Below, piece after piece: positions 1-6,646 of a DNA stretch of 10,749 nt. The notes under the pieces were generated by a model. The model was not told the DNA's origin. It saw only the letters and a program-made list of their open reading frames with translations, and searched no databases. Within the stretch, counting starts at the first letter, position 1. Each line of letters starts with the position of its first letter. This DNA comes from Deltaproteobacteria bacterium UBA2385 (lineage in GTDB: Bacteria > Myxococcota_A > UBA796 > UBA2385). Location of the stretch: the NCBI GenBank assembly GCA_002343455.1, contig DDSR01000468.1, positions 3,522 to 14,270 of the forward strand, in the 5' to 3' direction. A program made the translations under genes and the position numbers.

Positions 1-990
1 GGCGCCGACCGAGACGACCAGGCCGTCGGCGGGGGCCAGGATGGGCACCGCGCCGGCGCCCCCGCTGGTCAGGGCCGTGACCCGGCGCTGGGCGGACTGG
101 ACACGGGCCTGGGCGCGGACGACCGCGGCGCGGGCCTCCTCGACCCGTCGGTCGGAGACCAGCTCGTCGCTGACCAGCCCCTCGACCCGCCGCAGATCGG
201 CGGCGGCCAGGTCCTGGTCGACCCGGGCGGTCGCCACCTCGGCCTGCAGGCTGGCCCAGTGCTCGGCGGCCCCGGCCGGGATCAGCGTGGCGAGGCGCTC
301 GCCCCGCCGGACGCTGCGTCCCACGACCGGCAGCGTCTCGGCCCAGGCGACCAGGCCCTCGACGGGGGCGGCGACGACGGCGGTGCTGGCCGGCGCGGAC
401 TGTACGACCCCGGTGGCCTCCAGGGTCGGCGCGATCGGGCGCTCGCCGCTCGGCACCACCGCGAAGGGGACCTGCCACTGCGCCTCCTTGAGGAAGGTCA
501 CCTCGCCTTCCGCCTCGCCCTCGTGCGCGACGGCCGTGCCCGCGCCGACCTCGACCTCGCCCCCCTCCCACTCGGCCCGCTCCTGCCCGTCGACGTAGGC
601 GAAGACCAGCCGGTAGCGCCCCGCGCTCTTCGGGGCCGGCGCCTGGGCGGCGAAGATGCCGGCGCGGGCGACGGCCGGGTCGGTGTGCGACTCGACGGCG
701 AAGCCCTCCTGCTCGAAGCGGATGGTGAGGGTCCCCGAGGTCGCGGCGTGGTTGTCGGCGAGTCGGGTGACGTGGGCGTGGTAGGAGAAGGCCTGCCCGG
801 CGACGGGGGCGTCCAGCTCGACGAAGAGCTCGTGGCTGGCGGTCCAGCGGGTGATGGCGACGGACTCGCCCTCTTCGGCCTCGTGGTCGTCGGCGTGCTC
901 TCCGGCAGGACCGTGGTCGTGGCCGTGGTCGACCGTTCCATGGCCGCAGCCCAGGCTCAGCGCAAACAGAGGCAAGAGGCGGGGGATCAT
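1..990 (-). CDS. RND efflux periplasmic adaptor lipoprotein (HlyD/CusB-like), partial, C terminus off window
   Basis: This frame is open from an ATG at 990 to the window edge: 330 codons with no stop, so the C terminus lies outside. The N terminus is a lipoprotein signal (hydrophobic run, lipobox LSLG then C15). A His/Asp/Glu-rich stretch follows, with H17, H22, H24, H26, H32 and H36. Residues about 45-150 form an extra beta-rich domain (ELFVELDAPVAGQAF, HVTRLADN) of the kind that precedes the barrel-sandwich part in some CusB/CzcB-type adaptors. Residues about 190-235 look like the first lipoyl/barrel half (GVVQSAP, APVEGLVAW), 245-310 is a helical hairpin, and ILAPADGLV at 317-325 starts the second half. 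Adaptors of this family link an inner-membrane RND pump to a TolC channel. The start overlaps the stop of the outer-membrane factor gene (ATGA), indicating co-translation. Heavy-metal export is inferred from the His-rich tail and the family resemblance; the pump gene is not visible. Confidence 0.88.
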   Translation of the reverse strand, partial: MIPRLLPLFALSLGCGHGTVDHGHDHGPAGEHADDHEAEEGESVAITRWTASHELFVELDAPVAGQAFSYHAHVTRLADNHAATSGTLTIRFEQEGFAVESHTDPAVARAGIFAAQAPAPKSAGRYRLVFAYVDGQERAEWEGGEVEVGAGTAVAHEGEAEGEVTFLKEAQWQVPFAVVPSGERPIAPTLEATGVVQSAPASTAVVAAPVEGLVAWAETLPVVGRSVRRGERLATLIPAGAAEHWASLQAEVATARVDQDLAAADLRRVEGLVSDELVSDRRVEEARAAVVRAQARVQSAQRRVTALTSGGAGAVPILAPADGLVVSVGA

Positions 991-2231
991 CGGGCGAGCT
1001 CCTCGTAGAGGGAATGGATCTCGGGCTCGGGGAAGGAGCCCAGGGCGCAGGAGAGGTCCAGGGCGGCGCGGCGGCGCAGGGCCTCTCCCACGGCCATGGC
1101 GGCGGAGGCCTCGGCCACGTCCTGTGCGGCCTCCAGCAGCTCGTCGATGGAGGCCTCGCCCTGGACGTAGCGGGCGACGGCCCCGGTCCAGACGGCCTCG
1201 GCGTCGAGCCCGGTGGGGGCCGCGCCGAGCTGCTCCACGGAGAGGCGCGCCGCCTCGACCCGGGCGCGGAGCTCGGCCTCGCGGCGGAGGAGGGCGGCCT
1301 CGGCCTCGCGGAGGCTGGCCTGCGCGTCGCTGCGGCCGGCGCGGTTCCAGTCGAAGAGCGGCAGCTCCAGGGCCCCGCCGAGCTCGAAGCCGGGGTTGCC
1401 GGCGCCGCCGTTTGCGGGCGTGTCCCAGCGGGCGCCGCCCTCGATCACCAGGTCGGGCAGGGTCGAGCGGCGGGAGGCGGCCAGGGAGCGCTGGGCGGCG
1501 TCGCGCTCCAGGCGGAGGGCGGCCAGGGTCGGGTCGGAGGCGGGCTCGCCCCTGCCGGCCGCGCCGCTTGAAGGGGCCAGGCTGAGCTGCGGCACGGGCT
1601 CGCCCGTCCAACCGGCCAGGGCGGCGGCGGCGTGGGCAGCCTCGACCCGCATCCGGTCGCGCTCCACAGCCAGGGTCAGCCGCGCCAGGGCCACCCGATC
1701 CCGGTCGTAGCCGGAGCTCTCCCCCGCCTCGGCGAGGCGCCCCATGTCGCGCTCCAGGCGCTCCAGGCGGGCCAGCGCCTCCTCCAGCGCGCGGAGCTGC
1801 TCCTGGGACTGCCACTGGTCCAGGGCCGCGCCGCGCACCGTACAGATCGCGTCGAGGACCGCCGCCCGCGATCGGGAGGGGGCGGCCCGGCCGCGCAGAT
1901 CGGCGGCCTGTCGTTCCGCCAACGTGGACAGACCCAGGTCGAAGCTCAGGGCGCCTCCGAGCGCGTCGGTGGTCGAGGCGCCGCCGCCCTCCTGCTCGTG
2001 GCGAGCCGTCAGCTCGGGGTTGGCCAGCAGCGCAGGGCCGCTGCCCTGGGCCTCTCCCCGGGCCTCCACCGCGGCCAGCTCGGCCTGGAGGGTGGGCATG
2101 GAGAGCGCCCGACGCAGCAGCTCGACCTCGGTGGCGGCCTGGGCGGAGCCGGCACCGAGCCAGGACAAGGCGATGAAACTACTACAGAATGTAGTAATGA
2201 TGATTACACCTCGTCCGCCGCGTTGGTCCAT
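987..2231 (-). CDS. TolC-family outer-membrane efflux protein
   Basis: This 414-aa protein forms the outer-membrane/periplasmic channel of a tripartite efflux pump. The ATG at 2231 is chosen because GGAG stands 7 nt upstream (2238-2241), the stop of the M56 gene is only 10 nt away, and the product begins with a good signal peptide: MDQRGGRG, a hydrophobic stretch VIIITTFCSSFIALSWLG, then cleavage after SAQA. The mature part starts with TEVELLRRALS and long Ala/Glu/Arg-rich helices (about 36-60 and 130-210). The second repeat carries LPDLVIEGGARW, a beta segment ending GGALELPLFDWNRAG, and another long helix, which is the usual OEP pattern. Length is normal for CusC/CzcC-like members. Codons 12-18 of the signal peptide coincide with a 17-bp dyad matching the operator in front of the repressor gene. 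The adaptor gene follows with an ATGA overlap. The substrate cannot be read from this protein; metal is suggested by neighbours. Confidence 0.9.
   Translation of the reverse strand: MDQRGGRGVIIITTFCSSFIALSWLGAGSAQAATEVELLRRALSMPTLQAELAAVEARGEAQGSGPALLANPELTARHEQEGGGASTTDALGGALSFDLGLSTLAERQAADLRGRAAPSRSRAAVLDAICTVRGAALDQWQSQEQLRALEEALARLERLERDMGRLAEAGESSGYDRDRVALARLTLAVERDRMRVEAAHAAAALAGWTGEPVPQLSLAPSSGAAGRGEPASDPTLAALRLERDAAQRSLAASRRSTLPDLVIEGGARWDTPANGGAGNPGFELGGALELPLFDWNRAGRSDAQASLREAEAALLRREAELRARVEAARLSVEQLGAAPTGLDAEAVWTGAVARYVQGEASIDELLEAAQDVAEASAAMAVGEALRRRAALDLSCALGSFPEPEIHSLYEELAR
2180..2196. promoter_or_regulatory. Second BlaI-type operator-like dyad, inside the outer-membrane factor coding region
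   Basis: TACTACA-GAA-TGTAGTA is a perfect 7-bp inverted repeat with a 3-bp centre. It matches 14 of 17 positions of the dyad upstream of the repressor gene at 3558-3574. BlaI/MecI repressors bind TACA-N2-TGTA-type or TACTAC/GTAGTA-type dyads, so both are probably bound by the operon's own repressor. The site covers codons 12-18 of the signal peptide (ATT ACT ACA TTC TGT AGT AGT), a run of AT-rich codons unusual for this genome. It could repress an internal promoter or act as a roadblock or auxiliary site. No clear -10/-35 pair could be picked with confidence. Confidence 0.6.
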
Positions 2232-2241
2232 CGTGCGGCTC

Positions 2242-3186
2242 CTACAGCGAGAAGTTGAGCAGGTGTTCGACCTGGTGGTGCAGCCAGGGGCTGGCGAACA
2301 CACCGAGCGCCGCCAGGGCGACCAGGACGAGCAGGTCGAGCGGACCTGCGTCCGGGCGGGTCTGTTCGAGATCCAGCTCCGGAGCGAGCAGGGCCTGCAC
2401 CCGGCGCTCCAGCCGGCCGCCGGACCAGCCCAGGGCCAGGGTCGGCGTCGAGGCGCCCAGGCGGGCGCAGCGCAGCAGCGCGGCGGCGACCTGCTGGGGG
2501 TCCCCCACGGTCCGGGCCGCGTCGGCGTCGGCCCGCAGCTCGGCCCGGTCGAGCCAGGTGCGGGTCAGGGCCTCCGCGACCCCGCTCGGCGCGATCGCCA
2601 GCAGGGCGCGCAGCAGGGCCAGCACCTGCGGATCGCGGCGTCGGAGGTGGCCGTGCTCGTGGGCCAGGACAGCCGCGCGCTCGGTCTCGGTGAGCGATGC
2701 CCACAGGCCCCGGTCCACGGCCAGGGTCGGGCGCCACCAGCCGACCAGCAGGGCGATCGGCGCGCCCAGCTCCAGCACCCGCGGCGCCGCGCCGCCCCCC
2801 TGACCCAAGGGCTCACGAAGCAGCCGGGCCCAGGCCCGCAGCCGCCCGGGCAGCAGCACCGCCAGGGTCAGCAGCGCCGGGACGAACAGGGCGATGGACT
2901 CTTCGGGATGGACCGGACAGAGGTGCAGCCAGGCCGGCATCGAGTCCAGGCAGTGGCAGCCGAAGAACCGACCCGTGTGGGGGTCGCCCGGGAGGATGGC
3001 CGCCAGCGCCACCGCGCCGCCCAGCAGCCAGGGCGTCGCCGCTGCCAGCAGGGACGTGCGGGCCAGCCCGGGCCAGGCTCGGGAGGCCCGGGTCCAGGCC
3101 GGGAGCAGCACGGCGGCCGAACCCCAGGCCACCAGCAGGGCGAGGGCCGCCACGACGGTCGGCAGGGAGAGGGCGCCCAGGCTCAT
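2242..3186 (-). CDS. M56-family (BlaR1/MecR1-like) membrane metalloprotease without a beta-lactam sensor domain
   Basis: The protein has 314 aa; the ATG at 3186 overlaps the repressor stop (ATGA), so the two are coupled. It shows predicted TM segments at about 9-30, 44-66, 97-113 and 284-300. The zinc-protease motif HEHGH is at 176-180 within VLAHEHGHLRRRDP, and the downstream acidic segment AELRADADAAR is at 215-225, as in the M56 protease loop between TM3 and TM4. In BlaR1 this cytoplasmic loop leads to cleavage of BlaI when the external C-terminal penicillin-binding domain is acylated. That domain is absent: the protein ends 14 residues after TM4. The TM2-TM3 loop, extracytoplasmic by BlaR1 topology, carries H70, C77, H78, C79, H88, C90 and H93, and the tail carries H303, H304 and H308. 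I infer metal sensing in place of beta-lactam sensing. The family assignment is firm; the signal is inference. Confidence 0.9.
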   Translation of the reverse strand: MSLGALSLPTVVAALALLVAWGSAAVLLPAWTRASRAWPGLARTSLLAAATPWLLGGAVALAAILPGDPHTGRFFGCHCLDSMPAWLHLCPVHPEESIALFVPALLTLAVLLPGRLRAWARLLREPLGQGGGAAPRVLELGAPIALLVGWWRPTLAVDRGLWASLTETERAAVLAHEHGHLRRRDPQVLALLRALLAIAPSGVAEALTRTWLDRAELRADADAARTVGDPQQVAAALLRCARLGASTPTLALGWSGGRLERRVQALLAPELDLEQTRPDAGPLDLLVLVALAALGVFASPWLHHQVEHLLNFSL

Positions 3187-3548
3187 CCCCGGCCTCTCCG
3201 CGTGCGCAGCAGGTCTTCGAGCCGGTCCAGCGCCGCCGGATCGGCCTGCTCGAGCTGGTCGAGGAAGGCGACCAGCAGCGGCTCGGGGGCCCCGTCGGCC
3301 CGCTCCAGCACGCGGCCCACCTCGGCCGCCAGGGCCTGGTCCCGCGAGCGGGCGGCGACGTAGCGCCAGGCGTTGTCGACCTTGACCCGGTCGACCTCGC
3401 CCTTGTCGTGCAGGCGGTCCAGCACCGTGGCGAAGGTCGTGTAGGCCAGCAGCGGATCGACGGCGGCGTGGACCTCGCGCACGGACCACTGCCCGCCCTG
3501 CCAGAGGGTGTCGAGGACGCGGCGCTCGAGGTCGGGGGGGCGAGACAT
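3183..3548 (-). CDS. BlaI/MecI/CopY-family transcriptional repressor
   Basis: This is a 121-aa winged-helix repressor. The ATG at 3548 is preferred over a TTG 48 nt upstream because GAGG stands just before it (3554-3557) and MSRPPDLERRVLDTLW matches the usual family N terminus. Residues about 5-65 form the DNA-binding domain (REVHAAVD, then YTTFATVLDRLHDKGEVDR and a wing ending WRYVA). The C-terminal dimerisation part contains PLLVAFLDQLEQAD, which lines up with the region of staphylococcal BlaI that BlaR1 cleaves (Asn-Phe); here the pair would be A94-F95. There is no Cys, so the CopY-type CxC metal site is missing and the protein is unlikely to bind copper directly. It heads a minus-strand operon with the M56 protease, outer-membrane factor and adaptor. 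It probably represses its own operon through the dyads at 3558-3574 and 2180-2196. Confidence 0.92.
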   Translation of the reverse strand: MSRPPDLERRVLDTLWQGGQWSVREVHAAVDPLLAYTTFATVLDRLHDKGEVDRVKVDNAWRYVAARSRDQALAAEVGRVLERADGAPEPLLVAFLDQLEQADPAALDRLEDLLRTRRGRG

Positions 3549-3557
3549 GGGTTCCTC

Positions 3558-3574
3558 TACTACGGTTTGTAGTA
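3558..3574. promoter_or_regulatory. BlaI-type operator upstream of the repressor gene, probable operon promoter region
   Basis: CTACTAC-GGTTT-GTAGTAG at 3557-3575 is a perfect 7-bp inverted repeat with a 5-bp centre; the 17-bp core aligned with the second site is 3558-3574. It ends 9 bp before the repressor ATG and touches its Shine-Dalgarno sequence, a classic place for autorepression. On the minus strand TTGCGC (3596-3591) followed about 16-19 nt later by TACTAC or TACAAA inside the dyad could be the -35 and -10, so bound repressor would cover the -10. The dyad is seen directly; the promoter hexamers are weak guesses. Confidence 0.75.
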
Positions 3575-3617
3575 GCGTGGACGGGGGAGTGCGCAACGGG
3601 CCCTTCGCGAAATCGGC

Positions 3618-4439
3618 TCAGCGCCTCCCCCCTCGGCCGGGCCGCCCCCCCGAGCTCGGCGCGAGCGAGGCCTGAAAGTAGCTCCCCGCCTCGCTGAGGA
3701 TGCGCGCCGAGGGCCCCTCGCTGGCCAGGCGAGGGGCCCGGCCCCGCTCGGCGAGGACGGTACCCGTGGTCCGCTCGCCCAGGATGGAGGCCAGGTCGAG
3801 GTGGTCCGCGGGCGCGTCCACCCAGGGCACGGGCAGGAGCACGGGCGCGGGCGCATCCAGGACGACGATGCCATTCTCGCGCAGCCGCATGGCGCCGGGC
3901 TCGGTGAGCAGGGCGTCTGCGGCCTCGGGAGCGGCCTCGGCGGGTGTCGGGCCCACCCGGACGATCACCCGCCAGGGCATGAAGCCGAGCGCCACCTCGG
4001 CCTCGCGGATGGCCTCGGAGGCCTCCCAGGCCAGCGTGTGGGCGCCGTGCTCGGTCAGCACGTAGCGGGTGCCGGCCTCGGCGTCGGCGGGCACGGTCCA
4101 CGGGAGCGGCCCTTCGGTGCTCGCGGGCTTCTGGTCGGCGATGCTCAGGGTGGTGCCCGGCGCGGCCATCCAGACGCCGACCGGGCGATGGACCATCGCG
4201 TCGCGCAGGAGGGCCTGGTCCAGGCTGAGATCGACCCGCTCGGCGTTGCTCTCCTGGGAGAGGTCCCGCGGCTGCGCCAGGCCGGGCTTGACCACGACGA
4301 TCGCCGCCGCCCGCCAGCGGTGGGGCCAGGGCTCGTCCTCGGCCGGGATGTAGATCTCGGCCTGTTGGCCCTGCTCGGGCAGGGCGGGGGCGGCCCCGGG
4401 CAGGGAGGGGTCGCAGGCGGTCAGCAGGAGGAGCAGCAT
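3618..4439 (-). CDS. Hypothetical lipoprotein
   Basis: I do not recognise this 273-aa protein. It starts with a very short hydrophobic leader ending in a lipobox (LLTA then C9), so it is probably lipidated and anchored in an envelope membrane. The rest is soluble and looks mixed alpha/beta (for example RAAAIVVVKPG, GVWMAAPGTTLSIADQ, FMPWRVIVRVGPTP, GIVVLDAPAPVLLPVP), with an Arg/Gly-rich C terminus GGRPGRGGRR. The leader has no positive n-region and no Shine-Dalgarno is visible before the ATG at 4439. In-frame CTG codons at 4457 and 4463 would add an upstream TARR segment, but no standard start lies nearby. It is on the same strand as the repressor operon and ends 69 nt upstream of the repressor start, where a separate promoter probably lies. 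It is divergent from the helicase gene. A role with the efflux operon is possible but unsupported. Confidence 0.75.
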   Translation of the reverse strand: MLLLLLTACDPSLPGAAPALPEQGQQAEIYIPAEDEPWPHRWRAAAIVVVKPGLAQPRDLSQESNAERVDLSLDQALLRDAMVHRPVGVWMAAPGTTLSIADQKPASTEGPLPWTVPADAEAGTRYVLTEHGAHTLAWEASEAIREAEVALGFMPWRVIVRVGPTPAEAAPEAADALLTEPGAMRLRENGIVVLDAPAPVLLPVPWVDAPADHLDLASILGERTTGTVLAERGRAPRLASEGPSARILSEAGSYFQASLAPSSGGRPGRGGRR

Positions 4440-4558
4440 CCGGCGCGCTGTATCCAGAAACAGCGGGTGGGGTTGGGGCCTCGCCGGCCCCCCGCCTTGA
4501 AGAGGCCGGGGCCCTCCGTTACGCGTCCTGCTTGCCCGGGTCGGGCCACGAGGTGCGC
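4440..4558. other. Divergent intergenic region between the lipoprotein and helicase genes
   Basis: This 119-nt stretch must hold the promoters of both divergent genes. Besides the CTGT-N8-ACAG dyad it contains GGGGCC (4475-4480), GGCCCC (4486-4491) and GGGGCC (4508-4513). The middle copy can pair with either neighbour, giving two mutually exclusive hairpins. No convincing -10 or -35 hexamers were found. In a genome this GC-rich, short G/C arms also occur by chance. Confidence 0.4.
4448..4463. promoter_or_regulatory. LexA-box-like dyad in the divergent intergenic region
   Basis: CTGTATCCAGAAACAG fits the CTGT-N8-ACAG SOS-box consensus of enterobacterial LexA, and the symmetry extends to CGCTGT-N8-ACAGCG (4446-4465). 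It lies 9 bp upstream of the lipoprotein ATG and about 95 bp upstream of the helicase start, so it could affect either gene. A match to the eight fixed bases in 10 kb is not rare by chance, and LexA sites differ between phyla. The dyad is seen; the LexA reading is speculative. Confidence 0.25.
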
Positions 4559-6646
4559 GTGGAGAAGAGCGAAGCCGAAGGAGGGGCGGCCCTGGACCAG
4601 GCTCCGCCGGTGGTGGTGGAGGAGCTGGGCCACCTGGCGCGGGTCCGGCGCGCGCTGGCCGAGCAGCCCGAGGCCGCCGCCGCCAGCGAGACGTTGCTGG
4701 TCGGCGAGATCGTGCAGCTCCAGAACGAGATGCTCACCGCCCGGGCTGAGGACCGCTCGGCGATCCACCAGCACCTGGAGCATATGCAGGCCCGGCTGGA
4801 CCAGATCCGGCGCGGCCGCGGGGGAGAGCCGGTGGATCCGGACTCGCCCTACTTCGGGCACCTGGGCCTGCTGGAGAACGGGCGGCCCAACCACATCTTC
4901 ATCGGGCGGGCCACCCGGGTGGCCGAGGGGTTGCGCATCGTGGACTGGCGCAACGCGCCGGTCTCGCGGATGTTCTACCGCTACGAGGAGGGCGAGGAGT
5001 TCGAAGAGGAGCTGGCCGGCCGCTTCCGCGAGGGCACCATCATCGCGCGGAGGACCCTGCACATCGACCGGGGCGAGCTGCTGCGGGTCGGGACCTCGAC
5101 AGGCTCCTGGCTGCGCGAGGAGCGGGGCTGGCGCGAGCTCAGCACCGAGAGCCAGCGCCTCGCCGGGGGTCAGGGGGCGGCCCTGCGCGCCGGCCGGGCC
5201 CACGAGTCCTCGCTGGGCGCCGCCCGCGGCGGCCTGCGCGCCGACAAGCACCTGCCGGACATCGCCGCCCTGATCGACCCCGAGCAGTTCGCCCTGATCA
5301 CCGGCTCGGACAGCGGGGTGGTAGTGCTGCGGGGCTCGGCGGGCTCGGGCAAGACGACGGTGGCCCTGCACCGCATCGCCTGGCTGAACTACCAGGACCC
5401 GCGCCGCTTCGCACCCGAGCGCATGCTGGTCGTGGTCTGGGGCCGCGGCATGCGCGACTACGTCGGACACGTCCTGCCCGCGCTGGGGGTGCCCGGCGTG
5501 ACCGTCACGACCTGGGACGAGTGGTCGCGGCGGCTCGTGCTGCGCACCTTCGGCAACCAGCTCCCCCACCTCTGGGCCGACGACACCCCCGAGCCGGTGG
5601 TCCGCATCAAGCTGCACCCAGGGGTGGCCGAGCTGCTGGCCGCCCACATCCGCACGACGCCGGGCAAGCCGCGCCCGCTCCAGGCCATCGAGGACTGGGC
5701 CACCATCCTGACCGACCGGGCCGCCATCGCCGCCGCCATGGGCACGGACATCAGCGAGGCCGCCCTGGATCGCGCCATGCGCTGGCTGCTGGACCAGACC
5801 CGGGCCGTCGTCTCCTTCGCCAACGGCCGCTCGGACGCTGACGCCCGCCTGGACGACGAGGACGCCGCCCTGCTGCTGCGGGCCGCCCAGCTCCGGCTGG
5901 GCCCCCTCAAGGACAAGAACGGCAAGGCGCTGGCCCACGCCCACATCGCCCTGGACGAGGTCCAGGACTTCTCGCCGATCGAGGTCCAGGTCCTGCTCGA
6001 CACCGCCGACAAGCACCGCTGCGTCACCCTCGCCGGCGACGTGCGCCAGCACATCAGCGAGGCGGCCGGCTTCTCCTCCTGGACGGAATTCCTGGAGCGC
6101 ATCGGGGTGCCCTCGACCAGCCTCGCCACCCTGGAGATCAGCTACCGCTCGACCCACCCGATCACCGCCTTCGCCGTCTCCGTGCTGGGCGATCACGGCG
6201 AGCCCCCGCCTCGCACCACCCGCGACGGCCCGGCGGTCGAGCTCTTCCCCTTCACCGATCTGGGCGCCACCATCGCCTTCCTGGCGCAGGAGCTGCGCGG
6301 CCTGCTGATGCGCGAGCCGCTGGCCAACGTCGCCATCCTGACCCCCAACGCCGAGATCTCCCGACTCTGCTTCGACGGGCTGCGCCGGGCCGAGGTCAAC
6401 AACCTGCGGCTGGTGGTCGATCAGGACTTCGCCTTCGCCCCCGGGATCGACGTGGTCGAGGCCGGCGAGGTCAAGGGCCTGGAGTTCGACTACGTGGTCG
6501 TGGTCGAGGTCAGCGCGAAGTATTGGCCCGACAGCGCCCACCATCGCCGCCTGCTGCACGTCGCCGCCACCCGCGCGGTCCACCAGCTCTGGCTGACCTG
6601 CACGGGCACCCTCTCCCCCATCCTGCCGGAGGCTGTCCGTGGCTGA
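4559..6646 (+). CDS. helD: HelD-like superfamily 1 helicase / RNA polymerase remodelling ATPase
   Basis: HelD proteins are UvrD-like SF1 ATPases that bind RNA polymerase, insert a coiled-coil arm into its secondary channel and release it from stalled or nucleic-acid-bound states. The N-terminal about 85 residues look like a coiled-coil arm (LLVGEIVQLQNEM, HLEHMQARLDQIRRG). The HelD-typical segment SPYFGHLGL ... IFIGRA ... LRIVDWRNAPVSRMFYRYEEG follows. Walker A is GSAGSGKTTVALHR with K265, Walker B is ALDEVQD with D466/E467, and late motifs include VKGLEFDYVVVVE and VAATRA with R672. The chosen GTG at 4559 has GAGG 5 nt upstream. TTG 4532 and GTG 4553 are alternatives, and a strong AAGGAGG at 4578 precedes only an in-frame CTG at 4592. 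At about 695 aa it is slightly shorter than typical Gram-positive HelD. A UvrD/Rep DNA-repair role is less likely given the DWRNAPVSRMFYR signature. Its stop overlaps the next gene. Confidence 0.88.
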   Translation: MEKSEAEGGAALDQAPPVVVEELGHLARVRRALAEQPEAAAASETLLVGEIVQLQNEMLTARAEDRSAIHQHLEHMQARLDQIRRGRGGEPVDPDSPYFGHLGLLENGRPNHIFIGRATRVAEGLRIVDWRNAPVSRMFYRYEEGEEFEEELAGRFREGTIIARRTLHIDRGELLRVGTSTGSWLREERGWRELSTESQRLAGGQGAALRAGRAHESSLGAARGGLRADKHLPDIAALIDPEQFALITGSDSGVVVLRGSAGSGKTTVALHRIAWLNYQDPRRFAPERMLVVVWGRGMRDYVGHVLPALGVPGVTVTTWDEWSRRLVLRTFGNQLPHLWADDTPEPVVRIKLHPGVAELLAAHIRTTPGKPRPLQAIEDWATILTDRAAIAAAMGTDISEAALDRAMRWLLDQTRAVVSFANGRSDADARLDDEDAALLLRAAQLRLGPLKDKNGKALAHAHIALDEVQDFSPIEVQVLLDTADKHRCVTLAGDVRQHISEAAGFSSWTEFLERIGVPSTSLATLEISYRSTHPITAFAVSVLGDHGEPPPRTTRDGPAVELFPFTDLGATIAFLAQELRGLLMREPLANVAILTPNAEISRLCFDGLRRAEVNNLRLVVDQDFAFAPGIDVVEAGEVKGLEFDYVVVVEVSAKYWPDSAHHRRLLHVAATRAVHQLWLTCTGTLSPILPEAVRG

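Noticed and set aside
498..941. 147-codon Ser/Thr/Pro-rich minus-strand frame
   Set aside because: It is a +1/-1 frame shadow; the frame starting at 990 encodes a lipoprotein adaptor with clear HlyD features over the same bases.
1744..3363. 539-codon plus-strand frame over the outer-membrane factor and protease genes
   Set aside because: Gln/Arg/Gly-rich composition typical of antisense translation; conflicts with two well-supported minus-strand genes.
3187..4101. 305-codon in-frame upstream extension of the M56 protease
   Set aside because: The extension is Arg/Gly-rich, crosses the repressor and lipoprotein genes in another frame, and the ATG at 3186 gives a normal M56 N terminus with TM1.
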